A stretch of DNA of 26,080 nt from JALZVT01 sp964611345 (lineage in GTDB: Bacteria; Pseudomonadota; Gammaproteobacteria; Pseudomonadales; Azotimanducaceae), in the NCBI GenBank assembly GCA_964611345.1, contig CAZSYU010000053.1, forward strand, positions 1 through 26,080. The letters are read 5' to 3'. The notes below the pieces were generated by a model, which worked only from the letters and a program-made list of their open reading frames with translations, searched no databases and was not told the origin of the DNA. Every line of letters starts with the position of its first letter. The first letter of the stretch is position 1. A program made the translations under genes and the position numbers. This document shows, in pieces, positions 7,764 to 15,590 of the stretch.

Positions 7764-8884
7764 CAGCGTGCCGCTACCATGCCGCTCACTCGCTCAGCAA
7801 TTGCCAGCGACGCAGTTAACCCTGGCGACTCAATCCCCAACAGGTTTACCAACCCAGGGATGCCATGCGCTGCAGGGCCACGAATGACAAAGTCGTCACT
7901 CTGCCCCGCCGCCTGAGCAAGTTTTGGCCTGATGCCGGTGTAACCCGGCTGCAAACGTTCTTCTTCAAGGGCCGGAAAATAGCGCCGGATCGCCGCGATG
8001 AATTCCTCACGCTGCGAGTCGTCAAACTCGTAGTTAATCCGATCACGCCAACGAATGTCAGGGCCAAATCTGGCTTGCCCTGCCAGATCGAGTGTGACAT
8101 GCACACCCAGCCCGCCCGCGGCGGCAACCGGGTAGACCAGATGCTTGAACGGCGCCGCGGAGTAACTGTAATAGTGGCCGATTGCGTAGCGGGCAGCGGG
8201 TGCCAATGGGTCAAGCGGTTGGGCCAGATCGGGCGCCCACAAGCCGGCACTGTTAATCAGCCAGCGAGCGCCAATGCTGCCCTGACTGGTGCTCAGGTGC
8301 AGCCGATCAGACTGCGATTTCTGTATCTTTGTCACCGCCGTATCAAAAGCGATCATGCCGCCATGACTCTCAAGCAAGCCTTGCAGGCTCAACATGTACT
8401 GATGCGAGTCGATGATGCCGGTGGTCGGTGAATAGACGGCGGCCAGCGCCTCTACAGCCGGCTCGAGTTCGGCAAGCTCGTCCCGCTCAACCCAACGCAG
8501 CTCACCTGCCCCATTGCGTGTGGACTGCGTCTGATAGGTGCGCAGCGTGCTGAACTGTTCTACGCTCGTCGCCACAATGAGCTTGCCGCAGTTGTTATGC
8601 GGCACCGCGTGCTCTGCGCAGTGCGCGTAGAGCAACTCCTTGCCCCGCACACACAACGCTGCTTTCTCGCTGTCCGCCGCGTAGTAGATGCCTGCATGGA
8701 TAACCTCTGAGTTGCGCGCGCTGGTTTCAGCGCCTATCAGCAGATTGCGCTCCAGTACCAGCACTTCGTGATCAGCCCGCGCCAACGCCTGGGCAACAGC
8801 GAGACCGACAACGCCCGCCCCCACAACAGCAACCTCAACATCCATTTCCAAATTCACATTACTGCTCATTGTTCCTGTACTCAC
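7763..8884 (-). CDS. L-2-hydroxyglutarate dehydrogenase-like FAD oxidoreductase
   Basis: The protein has 373 residues with an N-terminal FAD dinucleotide fold (V-G-A-G-V-V-G-L near 21, acidic V-L-E-R near 43). It then has the family hallmark H-A-G-I-Y-Y, followed by K-A-A-L-C-V-R-G-K-E-L-L and C-G-K-L-I-V-A. These match the L2HGDH/LhgO branch of the D-amino-acid-oxidase superfamily. Such enzymes oxidise L-2-hydroxyglutarate to 2-oxoglutarate and pass electrons to the quinone pool; activity on other 2-hydroxy acids is possible. The GTG at 8884 overlaps the preceding stop in GTGA; an ATG at 8869 with AGGA just before it is an alternative start. I did not see a membrane anchor. Confidence 0.87.
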   Translation of the reverse strand: MSTGTMSSNVNLEMDVEVAVVGAGVVGLAVAQALARADHEVLVLERNLLIGAETSARNSEVIHAGIYYAADSEKAALCVRGKELLYAHCAEHAVPHNNCGKLIVATSVEQFSTLRTYQTQSTRNGAGELRWVERDELAELEPAVEALAAVYSPTTGIIDSHQYMLSLQGLLESHGGMIAFDTAVTKIQKSQSDRLHLSTSQGSIGARWLINSAGLWAPDLAQPLDPLAPAARYAIGHYYSYSAAPFKHLVYPVAAAGGLGVHVTLDLAGQARFGPDIRWRDRINYEFDDSQREEFIAAIRRYFPALEEERLQPGYTGIRPKLAQAAGQSDDFVIRGPAAHGIPGLVNLLGIESPGLTASLAIAERVSGMVAAR

Positions 8885-9786
8885 TGACTCGGCAACAGAT
8901 CGAGCCGAACCAGTCCACGCGCGAATTGGCGCAAGCGCCGTGCAGCGAGAAACTCAACAAGCGGTGCGACTTGAATTGCGCGCCTGCGAGTGGCGCCAGG
9001 GGGCAAAGGCGCGCTAGTTGAAAGTCGCAGTACGTCGCGCATTTTCAGTGCCTGAGGCAGACCACTAACAAGGTTAGCCGCCAGTTTACCCTCTGGAGGC
9101 ACCCCAACCCTGTCTGTGGCAAACCTTGCGCGGGCCCCAACCACGGCCTCCAGACTGCCGTAGGCGGCGATTAGCCGGGCCGCAGTCTTGGGACCAAAGC
9201 CCGCAATCCCGGGCACATTATCGCTGGTGTCCCCAACCAGGGCCTGGTAGTCGGGAAACAGCGCCGGCGCGAAACCATACTCCCGGGCAAAACTGCGCCG
9301 GGTGTGGAGGTCGTCGCCAAGCAAATCCCGAAGCTCACACTTTAAATTAACAAGTTGTCTTAAATCTTTGTCTTTGCTATATATAATAGTCTTTTTTCTG
9401 CTTCGCTTTGCGGCGGTGGCCAATAGATCATCGGCCTCGTAACGCCGGTCCGCCACGTGGCTGAGCCCGAGTAAATCGCAGAGCCGCTCGCATTGGGCAA
9501 ACTGGTAAATGATGTTGTCGTCGGGCGGCGCTCGATTGGCTTTGTAGTCGGGGTAAATGTCATTGCGAAAACAGGTGCCCAGACTTTGGTCAAACGCCAC
9601 CAGTCCATTGGCCGACCCATGGCGCTGTAAAACCACCAGCAACGCGCGCGCAAACCCATGCACGCCGCCACAAAACTCCCCCTCTGCATCGACCAGCGTT
9701 TCGGGCATGCCGAAGTAACCTCGAAAGAAGTAAATCGACCCATCGAGCAGCCACTTGGTGTCCTGCAGTGGCTTAGAGCCGGCCAT
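8881..9786 (-). CDS. 5'-3' exonuclease / flap endonuclease family protein
   Basis: The 301-residue protein has the PIN-like nuclease core followed by a helix-three-turn-helix DNA-binding region. Acidic metal ligands lie in L-L-D-G-S near the N-terminus, F-D-Q-S, Y-E-A-D-D-L-L-A and S-K-D-K-D-L. The later G-D-T-S-D-N-V-P-G-I and G-P-K-T-A-A-R-L stretch is the classic DNA polymerase I 5'-nuclease/Xni signature. No polymerase domain follows, so it resembles free-standing enzymes such as Xni/ExoIX, acting on 5' flaps or single strands. The ATG at 9786 is preceded by GCGGAG at 8 nt; GTGs at 9789 and 9795 are alternatives. Its start lies inside the end of epmC. A lysine-rich, AT-rich patch at about 9357-9400 stands out from the local base use but keeps the frame. 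Confidence 0.88.
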   Translation of the reverse strand: MAGSKPLQDTKWLLDGSIYFFRGYFGMPETLVDAEGEFCGGVHGFARALLVVLQRHGSANGLVAFDQSLGTCFRNDIYPDYKANRAPPDDNIIYQFAQCERLCDLLGLSHVADRRYEADDLLATAAKRSRKKTIIYSKDKDLRQLVNLKCELRDLLGDDLHTRRSFAREYGFAPALFPDYQALVGDTSDNVPGIAGFGPKTAARLIAAYGSLEAVVGARARFATDRVGVPPEGKLAANLVSGLPQALKMRDVLRLSTSAPLPPGATRRRAIQVAPLVEFLAARRLRQFARGLVRLDLLPSQ

Positions 9787-10261
9787 CACGAACACTCCGC
9801 AATTCGGCAGCTAACTGCAGCGCTCTTTGGGGTGGCGATAGGCTTAGCGCACGCACTCGCGCCTCAAAAGCGGCAAGCGCATCCAGCGCCAATTCCGGGT
9901 CGTCCGCGCTCGCGCGGTACGCAAGCCCAGCCGCGTCGCACAGGTAGCACTCGACCGCCTGATTACGCAGCTCCCACGCAAAAAACCTGCGCTGATCTGG
10001 CGGATTTCTTGGCGGTGGCAGATAGACATAGCCGTAATCAGGCAAGCGCCGACGGGCTGACCCGGCGACACACCAGTGGGCCGCTTCGTGCAACGCACTG
10101 GCGGCGTAGTCGGCACGGGCGACCAATGCCCCACGTTGCTTGGCGGTGGGTGGCGAATAGTCGGGCTCCGCCCCGCCGCCGCGCATCTCAACATTGAAAG
10201 GGATCGCGAACAGGCGGTTAAAACACTCGCAGATCTCAGCCTGGGTGAGTGCGCGTGGCAT
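9773..10261 (-). CDS. epmC: Elongation factor P hydroxylase
   Basis: EpmC (YfcM) hydroxylates the beta-lysylated lysine of EF-P, the last step of the EpmA/EpmB/EpmC pathway that helps ribosomes through proline runs. The 162-residue protein has the metal-binding H-E-A-A-H-W-C at 58-64 and then A-G-S-A-R-R-R-L-P-D-Y-G-Y. These line up with the E. coli stretch H-E-I-S-H-W-C-I-A-G-K-A-R-R-E-L. It is slightly shorter than the E. coli protein (about 182). The ATG at 10261 begins 3 nt after the stop of the cyclotransferase-like gene. Neither epmA, epmB nor efp is in the window. Confidence 0.92.
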   Translation of the reverse strand: MPRALTQAEICECFNRLFAIPFNVEMRGGGAEPDYSPPTAKQRGALVARADYAASALHEAAHWCVAGSARRRLPDYGYVYLPPPRNPPDQRRFFAWELRNQAVECYLCDAAGLAYRASADDPELALDALAAFEARVRALSLSPPQRALQLAAELRSVRDGRL

Positions 10262-10264
10262 GGC

Positions 10265-10759
10265 TCAGGCGCTCACCGGCTGGCTTTCGAGCATTCGGTA
10301 ATAGGCCGGCGACAGATAGGGCTTGCCGGCCAACAGATGCTCCAGATAGGACCGGCTCGGCCGCAGGTTGTCGCGCAACAGAGCCGGATTCGCAAAGTAC
10401 GTCCAGGTGGCTATTGGTCCGTACTCGGATTGCACAAAAATTCGTTCCCTGGAGTAATTTATTGGCGTGCGTTCAAAAGGATCCATGCGCAATATCATCG
10501 ACTCGTCCTTCAGCTCGTAGAGCACCCCTTCGGCGCCAGCGGCGCCTACATGCCGGTATGCCGGATCTGTGGGCGCGCTCACGAGATTGGCATGGCCACA
10601 ATCCGGATGATCCTTTGACTGCTTGTTAAACACCATCTGAGCGCCGGGCAACCAGCCGGCTATGACCCGGCTATAATCCAGCCCACGGGCCTGCACCCGC
10701 TTGGGATTCATGTTGCTGCCGTAGGCAAAATACCAGCAGCTACCTGCAGGCCTCAGCAA
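10265..10759 (-). CDS. Gamma-glutamylcyclotransferase-like protein
   Basis: The protein has 164 residues with the family signature Y-F-A-Y-G-S-N-M at 10-17 and a probable catalytic glutamate at 96 in M-D-P-F-E. Family members release 5-oxoproline from gamma-glutamyl amines or peptides, so a role in glutathione or gamma-glutamyl turnover is possible; the substrate cannot be read. The start is a TTG at 10759 without a strong ribosome site, but it places the signature at the normal distance from the N-terminus. It is the first gene of the tightly packed minus-strand operon that continues with epmC. The 76 nt between it and the tusA-like stop must carry its promoter unless the two are co-transcribed. 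Confidence 0.88.
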   Translation of the reverse strand: MLRPAGSCWYFAYGSNMNPKRVQARGLDYSRVIAGWLPGAQMVFNKQSKDHPDCGHANLVSAPTDPAYRHVGAAGAEGVLYELKDESMILRMDPFERTPINYSRERIFVQSEYGPIATWTYFANPALLRDNLRPSRSYLEHLLAGKPYLSPAYYRMLESQPVSA

Positions 10760-10835
10760 CGCCGCGCCGCCACGGGAAAAATCACGGCCAAATTAGGGAA
10801 CCGCTGCTGTAATAATGGTCTGACTTGAGGAAGCA

Positions 10836-11135
10836 TCACTTTTCTGCGCCATCTTTGCGCATAACGTACACCAGCTGTCCGGTGGAGGAGAACGAATCGG
10901 TGTCACAAAACACCATCTCATGCCCCATGAAGCGGCAAAAGTTAGCCAGATCTCGGGTTGTGGTGGGGTCGGTTGCAAGCACCCGCAGACACTGCCCGGA
11001 CTCAAGCGCCCGCATGCGGTTCCGAACCAGCATCAGGGGCTCCGGACACTTCAATTCTCGCGCGTCGAGCAATTCTTCTGTCGGGGGATTGGGCAACGGT
11101 TTCAGCCACCAGCAACAAGGCGCCAGTTTAGGCAA
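10836..11135 (-). CDS. tusA: TusA family sulfurtransferase
   Basis: TusA carries sulfur from IscS to the TusBCD relay for tRNA 2-thiouridine synthesis and to other users. The core begins at L-L-D-A-R-E-L-K-C-P-E-P, with the persulfide cysteine C30 and the signature C-P-x-P, and is complete to a final V-Y-V-M-R. The TTG at 11135 gives 99 residues, about 18 more than usual. An in-frame TTG nearer the core would give the standard length, so the start is uncertain. The first residues contain two adjacent cysteines and two tryptophans (C-C-W-W), which is unusual and may be untranslated. It is on the same strand as the operon below it and divergent from the envelope locus. Confidence 0.87.
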   Translation of the reverse strand: MPKLAPCCWWLKPLPNPPTEELLDARELKCPEPLMLVRNRMRALESGQCLRVLATDPTTTRDLANFCRFMGHEMVFCDTDSFSSTGQLVYVMRKDGAEK

Positions 11136-11320
11136 GGTATGATCAACTCACCAGCGGCAAAAACTCGCGCTTTGGCCGGCTTGACTTGCCCGGTAGCGCT
11201 CAACACACTCAGGGTTTATTTGCAGTCAACTAGACCATTGATTCGAGTACCAAAACCACCCAATCGGGCCAAAATTACGCGACAGGCGGCAGGGCTGGCG
11301 ACAGGGGCAGGATAGACTTA
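11136..11320. promoter_or_regulatory. Divergent intergenic region between tusA and the envelope locus
   Basis: This 185-nt gap must contain the promoter for the plus-strand locus. The best plus-strand -35 match is TTGACT at 11181-11186, but the hexamer 17 nt later (CACACT) is a poor -10. An AGGA at 11309-11312 is a plausible ribosome site for the GTG at 11321. I see no clear operator or hairpin. Confidence 0.25.
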
Positions 11321-12982
11321 GTGACACCACGTATAGACCATCAAACACCTAGCAACCGGCGCCATGTCCGCATGGGCTTTCTTATAGCGCTGCTACTGGC
11401 AGGCGCCCCCAGCGCACTGCTGGCGGCCTCTGGCACATCTCCCCTCGCTCCCGGCACATCCCCCGTAGCCTCTACCCCTGTATCCTCGACATTAGAAGAA
11501 GATCTGGCGAGTAGCGGCGACTTCGACGTGGCTGACCTTGAGTGGCAAGACCTTGAGCAACAGATCGACGTTGGCGAGTTGCGAGAGGCACAAACTACCC
11601 TCGAACATCGGGTTGTCGAAATGCAGCAGGTTGGCGACCGTTACAACGAGGAGTTGGTGAAACCGCTGAGCCTGCTTGGCAGAATCTATCACGAACAAAA
11701 AGACTACCCACGAGCCGCGGAAACATTCGCGCAGGCCACCCAGATCAGCCGCGTTGCCAATGGACTGCACAGTGGCGAACAACTGGCGCTGGTGCACATG
11801 GAAATCGCCAGCCTCAAGGCCATGGGAAATATCGTCGAAGCCAACAGTCGCCATGAATACGCGTTTTCGATCGCATCTCGGCACTACGGTCGCTTTGACC
11901 AACAACTGATACCCGAGCTCTTGAAGCTCGGCACCTGGTATACCCAAACCGGCGACATTATCGGTGCCCGTGGGCGCTTCTCAGACGCTCGCGTATTGCT
12001 GTCCGCGAGGCAGGAAACCGCCGAGAGCGACATGATGGTGCTGGCGTTGCGAGGGCTCGCAAAGAGCTACCGCGATGAGCGCTACCCACCCTTCTATGAA
12101 CGACCCGATAGCGCAACCAGAGAGCTGCTCGAACGCAATGGATTGGACCAACGACAAGCTCTGGCGGCGCAACGCACCCACGCGCGGCTGCGAGTGAATG
12201 CCTTGCACAGAGGTTCCCAGGCGTTGCTGGACGTGGTACGCATCCAGAGCAACCGGTTGCTGGCAGAGCAGGAAAAACTGCTCCAAGGCACTGCATCCGA
12301 CCCAACTTCCAATCCCACTGCTAACCAGTCTTCTGCGACCGCCAACGGCAACCAGGTTGTGGTGCCAGCCACGCGCCGCAAAAGAGCGGCACTCAATATC
12401 GCTGCCATCCAACCGGCAGTCGAGTCGCCAAGCATCGACAAAGCTGACTTCTTGTCAGCGCTGCTTGAAGTGGGTGACTGGTATCTGCTCGTTGATGAAG
12501 AATCTCGAGCGTTCGCCTGGTATCAAATGGCCTACCGGATCGCAGTTGCGGATCCCAACACTGATGCAGACAAACTGCTGGGCAAGCCCAAGCTGTTGTA
12601 CTTCCCGCGCCCGAGAGACCCAAAGCTGCCCGAGCGCGTGCCCACAAACATCCTGGAGCAAGGCCATGTGGCACTGCAATTTGATATCAATCATCGCGGC
12701 CAGATCAAACGCCTGACGACCGTCGAGTCCCAGCCTCGGGGCCTAATGGATTTCCCGGTTCGCGCCAGCGCCAAAATATCGCGCTACCGACCGCGCATCG
12801 TCGAAGGCCTGCCGCAACCCACTATGGCTTTTAATTACACGCATTCGTTCAGTTACTTGCCGCGCGGTAAAGAAGTGCCGCCCAATGTCATAAACTCCGA
12901 TCAACCAGCTAGCGAGCGCAACCAAACTTCTGTCCCCGCTTCCGCACCCTCTTCTTCTGCACCAACGTCTGGGGGGTACTAG
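11321..12982 (+). CDS. Exported TPR protein with a TonB-like C-terminal domain
   Basis: The 553-residue protein starts at GTG 11321, with AGGA 8 nt upstream; the ATG at 11372 would give a shorter signal peptide. A hydrophobic segment at about 18-36 ending in A-L-L-A-A is a likely Sec signal. Residues about 60-250 are helical with TPR character, for example L-G-R-I-Y-H-E-Q-K-D-Y-P-R-A-A near 118. A Ser/Asn/Ala-rich linker lies near 330. About residues 424-515 resemble the TonB C-terminal fold, with V-A-L-Q-F-D-I-N-x-x-G-Q-I-K followed by S-x-x-x-x-Y-x-P-R-I. TonB domains touch outer-membrane proteins and transmit ExbB/ExbD energy. Unlike classical TonB it seems to be released to the periplasm. 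The tail is low complexity. It opens the locus that encodes an ExbB-like protein. Confidence 0.83.
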   Translation: MTPRIDHQTPSNRRHVRMGFLIALLLAGAPSALLAASGTSPLAPGTSPVASTPVSSTLEEDLASSGDFDVADLEWQDLEQQIDVGELREAQTTLEHRVVEMQQVGDRYNEELVKPLSLLGRIYHEQKDYPRAAETFAQATQISRVANGLHSGEQLALVHMEIASLKAMGNIVEANSRHEYAFSIASRHYGRFDQQLIPELLKLGTWYTQTGDIIGARGRFSDARVLLSARQETAESDMMVLALRGLAKSYRDERYPPFYERPDSATRELLERNGLDQRQALAAQRTHARLRVNALHRGSQALLDVVRIQSNRLLAEQEKLLQGTASDPTSNPTANQSSATANGNQVVVPATRRKRAALNIAAIQPAVESPSIDKADFLSALLEVGDWYLLVDEESRAFAWYQMAYRIAVADPNTDADKLLGKPKLLYFPRPRDPKLPERVPTNILEQGHVALQFDINHRGQIKRLTTVESQPRGLMDFPVRASAKISRYRPRIVEGLPQPTMAFNYTHSFSYLPRGKEVPPNVINSDQPASERNQTSVPASAPSSSAPTSGGY

Positions 12983-13060
12983 ATCGTGGCCGTCATCACT
13001 ATTACGCACGTTCAGCAATTAGTCAGCCAGACTCAGGTGAACTTGGGGAGGCCCCTTTTA

Positions 13061-13068
13061 AAGGTGAG
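13061..13068 (+). promoter_or_regulatory. Strong ribosome binding site for the repeat-rich lipoprotein
   Basis: AAGGTGAG lies 6 nt before the ATG at 13075. It fixes the start of a gene whose N-terminus is a clean lipoprotein signal. Confidence 0.6.
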
Positions 13069-13074
13069 ATTCGC

Positions 13075-14351
13075 ATGACGCACATAAGCTCAACCCGCCG
13101 TTTACTAACGATGGCGCTCGCCGCCTTCAGTGTCGCGGTGCTGTCAGGCTGCCAAAGCCCCAATTCCTCAAACGGCCCCCAATCCCAATCGCCGGGCGGC
13201 TCCCAGTCCAGCATCCCGGGCATTCCTGGTGGCGGCACACCGTCACCCGGCGGGCAACCAGGTGGGCAGCAGCCGGGTGGGCAACCAGGCGGACAGCCGG
13301 GNNNNNNNNNNNNNNNNNNNNNNNNNNNNNNNNNNNNNNNNNNNNNNNNNNNNNNNNNNNNNNNNNNNNNNNNNNNNNNNNNNNNNNNNNNNNNNNNNNN
13401 NCCGGCGGGCAACCAGGTGGGCAGCAGCCGGGTGGGCAACCAGGCGGACAGCCGGGTGGGCAACCAGGCGGACAGCCGGGCGGTCAACAAGGCGGACAGC
13501 CGGGTGGCCAATCAGGTGGGCAGGCTGGTGGCCAATCCAGCAGTATTCCGGGCATCCCTGGAATACCCGGCATCCCGGGTTTACCTGGTGGCCAGCCAGG
13601 CGGTTCTGGCACCGGATCGGATGGTGAAGGATCGGACGGTGAAGGATCGGACGGTGCGGGCGGTAAATCTGGCAGTAAGACTGCTGGCACGCCCGGTGGT
13701 AGTGGTGGCGGCAACACTCCCGGTGAGGGCCCCGGTGGCTCCGGCAGCCCCGGTAGTGATGATGACTGGTTAGGTACCGAAGGTGCCGGTGGTGATGACG
13801 AATGGGCCACAAGCAATACAATTCCAGGCACTGCAGGTGGCGAAGGCGATCCAGGTGGTGCCGACGGTGCCGGCGGCGCAGGCGGTGATCAAACCGGCGG
13901 CTCGGGCACCGTGGCGGGCAGCGGCGGTTCTGGCAACACGCTCGATGACGCACTGGAGACCGCACTGGAAGATTTCGACGGTCAAATACTGGCGGAGCGG
14001 GAAGCCATTCTGCACCGCAATCAGCGTAGTGCCAGCAGCTCAAGCCGCAGCGGCGAAGTACTAAGCGCTCAGGGCGGTGGTGGCGGCGGCGGTGGCAGCG
14101 GCAACGGCGAGTCTGGCGCTGGCAACGGTGAGCAGCCTGAGGGCACCGGCACCTATGTACCGGAACCACGCAATTCACCCAAAGCTCCCCCCCCAGGCTC
14201 ACAAGGCGGACGTGTGGCAAAGGATACGCCCGATGCAAAGGATGACGATGTGTTTGCCCGCCAATTGCGTGAGGCGGCAGTCAAAGAAACCGATCCGGAG
14301 TTGAAAGAAGCGCTGTGGGAAGAATACCGAAGATACAAAGGCAGCTCTTAA
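13075..14351 (+). CDS. Pro-Gly-Gln/collagen-like repeat lipoprotein, interrupted by an assembly gap
   Basis: The N-terminus is a lipoprotein signal with basic R-R near residue 8 and lipobox V-L-S-G-C (cysteine 26). It is followed by a Ser/Pro/Gly-rich region and an array of P-G-G-Q four-residue units. After the 100-N gap the true frame is shifted: the array resumes in the frame that includes 13404 and ends at 14351, not in the frame used before the gap. The array gives way to collagen-like I-P-G triplets, three G-S-D-G-E units and Gly/Ser-rich sequence. The protein then becomes a charged helical tail ending near E-E-Y-R-R-Y. Such a protein is probably an extended flexible or surface-exposed structure. 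Its stop shares one base with the next ATG (TAATG). The N-terminal signal and the end are clear; the length of the repeat is not. Confidence 0.85.
13247..13301 (+). repeat. 55-nt direct repeat, left copy, abutting the N gap
   Basis: These 55 nt are identical to 13402-13456. The left copy ends exactly at the first N. It encodes P-G-G-Q units. Confidence 0.95.
13302..13401. other. Assembly gap of exactly 100 N
   Basis: There are 100 undefined bases, a round number that is usually a placeholder and not a measured length. The reading frames on its two sides agree only if the true insert length is 2 modulo 3. Removing one of the two 55-nt copies at the edges (an effective length of -55) satisfies that. 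Confidence 0.97.
13402..13456 (+). repeat. 55-nt direct repeat, right copy, abutting the N gap
   Basis: It is identical to 13247-13301 and starts exactly at the first base after the gap. The P-G-G-Q array continues to about 13530 with slightly diverged 12-nt units. Confidence 0.95.
13614..13658 (+). repeat. Three tandem 15-nt units encoding G-S-D-G-E
   Basis: Units start at 13614, 13629 and 13644. They differ by one synonymous change and, in the last unit, by Ala instead of Glu. They lie in frame inside the repeat-rich lipoprotein. Confidence 0.85.
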
Positions 14352-15571
14352 TGCCAGCAACACCTAGACACACCACCCGACCCCGCCACAGCGCGCTTGT
14401 CGTAGCGCTCGTCGCCAGCGTCTGGCTACTTTCAGGTTGCGTCTCGCAAACCGTGCGCACGGTTGATATGCGACCACCAAACCAGGCTGTTGAACCACTC
14501 GAGGAAGATCTGTTGCTCGATATTGGCATCGCTGTGTTTGATGCCAACATCCCCGAGGACTACGACGAACAAGTAAAGCAAATCGTGCAACCAGAGATTC
14601 GCCGGGCAGAGGCCAACTATATGGCCTATTTTCAAAAGAACCTGCTGCAGAGTACGGGGAACTGGGGTGCCGTCAGAGTCGTACCCAGAGATACCCATGC
14701 CGTCGATCTTGTTGTATCTGCAAAAATTCTGCGTTCAAACGGCGAAAGTATGAAGCTCGAGGTTTCGGCCCGTGACAGCCGCGGTCACAAGTGGCTCGAC
14801 AAAACCTACACTGCGCTTGCCAGCAAATACGCCTACGCCGATACCGTGCCGGAGGATATCGATCCGTTTCAACAGATCTACAAGGAAATCGCTGACGATC
14901 TGCTTGCCGTGCGCGAAACAATGAGCGATGAAAACCTGATCGCCATACGCCGAACATCAGAGATGCGTTTCGCTCAAGATTTTGCCCCAGATGCCTTTGC
15001 CAGCCACGTTCGCCCCAAAGACAATGGCGAATACGAGGTGTTGCGCCTGCCCGCCAAGAACGATCCCATGCTCGAACGCGTGCGAAAAATCCGCGAACGT
15101 GAGTACCTGTTCATTGACACCCTCGATGAGCACTACGACAAGTTCCATCGTGACATGTATCAAAGCTATCAAAACTGGCGCAAAGCATCGTACGAAGAGA
15201 CAATTGCCTACAATAAGCTGCGTGCCCAGGCCCGCTCTCGCACCATCGCTGGTGCCGGCGCTATCGTTGGCGGTGTTGCGGCTCAAAGGAGCGATAACAC
15301 CGTCGCCCGAATCGGCGGTTTCACCGGCATCATTGGCGGCGCAGTGACACTGCGCAGCGCGATACTAAAGTACGGGGATGCCAAGATTCATTCTGACGTG
15401 CTGCACGAATTGGGTATTTCCGCCGAAGCCGAGATAACCCCACACACAATAGAACTTGAAAACGAATCCCTGCGCCTACAAGGCAACGTCGACGAGCAGT
15501 ACCAGGAACTGCGCAAAATTCTGCAACAGATCTACGCCGACGAGGTCGGGTTGCCGGCAGAAGACGCCTGA
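14351..15571 (+). CDS. Large uncharacterised lipoprotein
   Basis: The 406-residue protein has an Arg-rich n-region, a hydrophobic stretch and lipobox L-L-S-G-C with cysteine 30, so it should be lipidated. Residues after the cysteine do not include an Asp at +2, which favours the outer membrane. The middle is charged and alpha/beta in character. Residues about 245-295 are rich in Tyr and charged residues, and 296-345 form a Gly/Ala/Ile-rich patch that could be a membrane-associating hairpin. The C-terminus is helical. I do not recognise the family. The ATG at 14351 overlaps the stop of the previous gene by one base, so it is translationally coupled to the repeat lipoprotein and probably partners with it. 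Confidence 0.83.
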   Translation: MPATPRHTTRPRHSALVVALVASVWLLSGCVSQTVRTVDMRPPNQAVEPLEEDLLLDIGIAVFDANIPEDYDEQVKQIVQPEIRRAEANYMAYFQKNLLQSTGNWGAVRVVPRDTHAVDLVVSAKILRSNGESMKLEVSARDSRGHKWLDKTYTALASKYAYADTVPEDIDPFQQIYKEIADDLLAVRETMSDENLIAIRRTSEMRFAQDFAPDAFASHVRPKDNGEYEVLRLPAKNDPMLERVRKIREREYLFIDTLDEHYDKFHRDMYQSYQNWRKASYEETIAYNKLRAQARSRTIAGAGAIVGGVAAQRSDNTVARIGGFTGIIGGAVTLRSAILKYGDAKIHSDVLHELGISAEAEITPHTIELENESLRLQGNVDEQYQELRKILQQIYADEVGLPAEDA

Positions 15572-15590
15572 GCGCGCCTGAAAGTTCGCC

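Noticed and set aside
13048..13062. GGGG-AGG-CCCC followed by TTTT as a terminator between the TonB-domain gene and the repeat lipoprotein gene
   Set aside because: The stem is only 4 bp and the T run is short and merges into the Shine-Dalgarno; too weak to call.
13244..13540. Regular short repeats considered as a CRISPR array
   Set aside because: Units are 12 nt, contiguous and in frame with no spacers; they encode P-G-G-Q.
13075..13773. Open frame continuing from the lipoprotein start through the gap to 13773
   Set aside because: After the gap this frame gives Val/Arg-rich nonsense, while another frame continues the P-G-G-Q pattern. The mismatch comes from the arbitrary gap length.
13243..14238. 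331-residue open frame on the minus strand across the repeat region
   Set aside because: It is rich in His, Arg and Cys, runs through the N gap, and is antisense to Gly/Pro/Ser codons; a typical shadow of a repetitive GC-rich gene.
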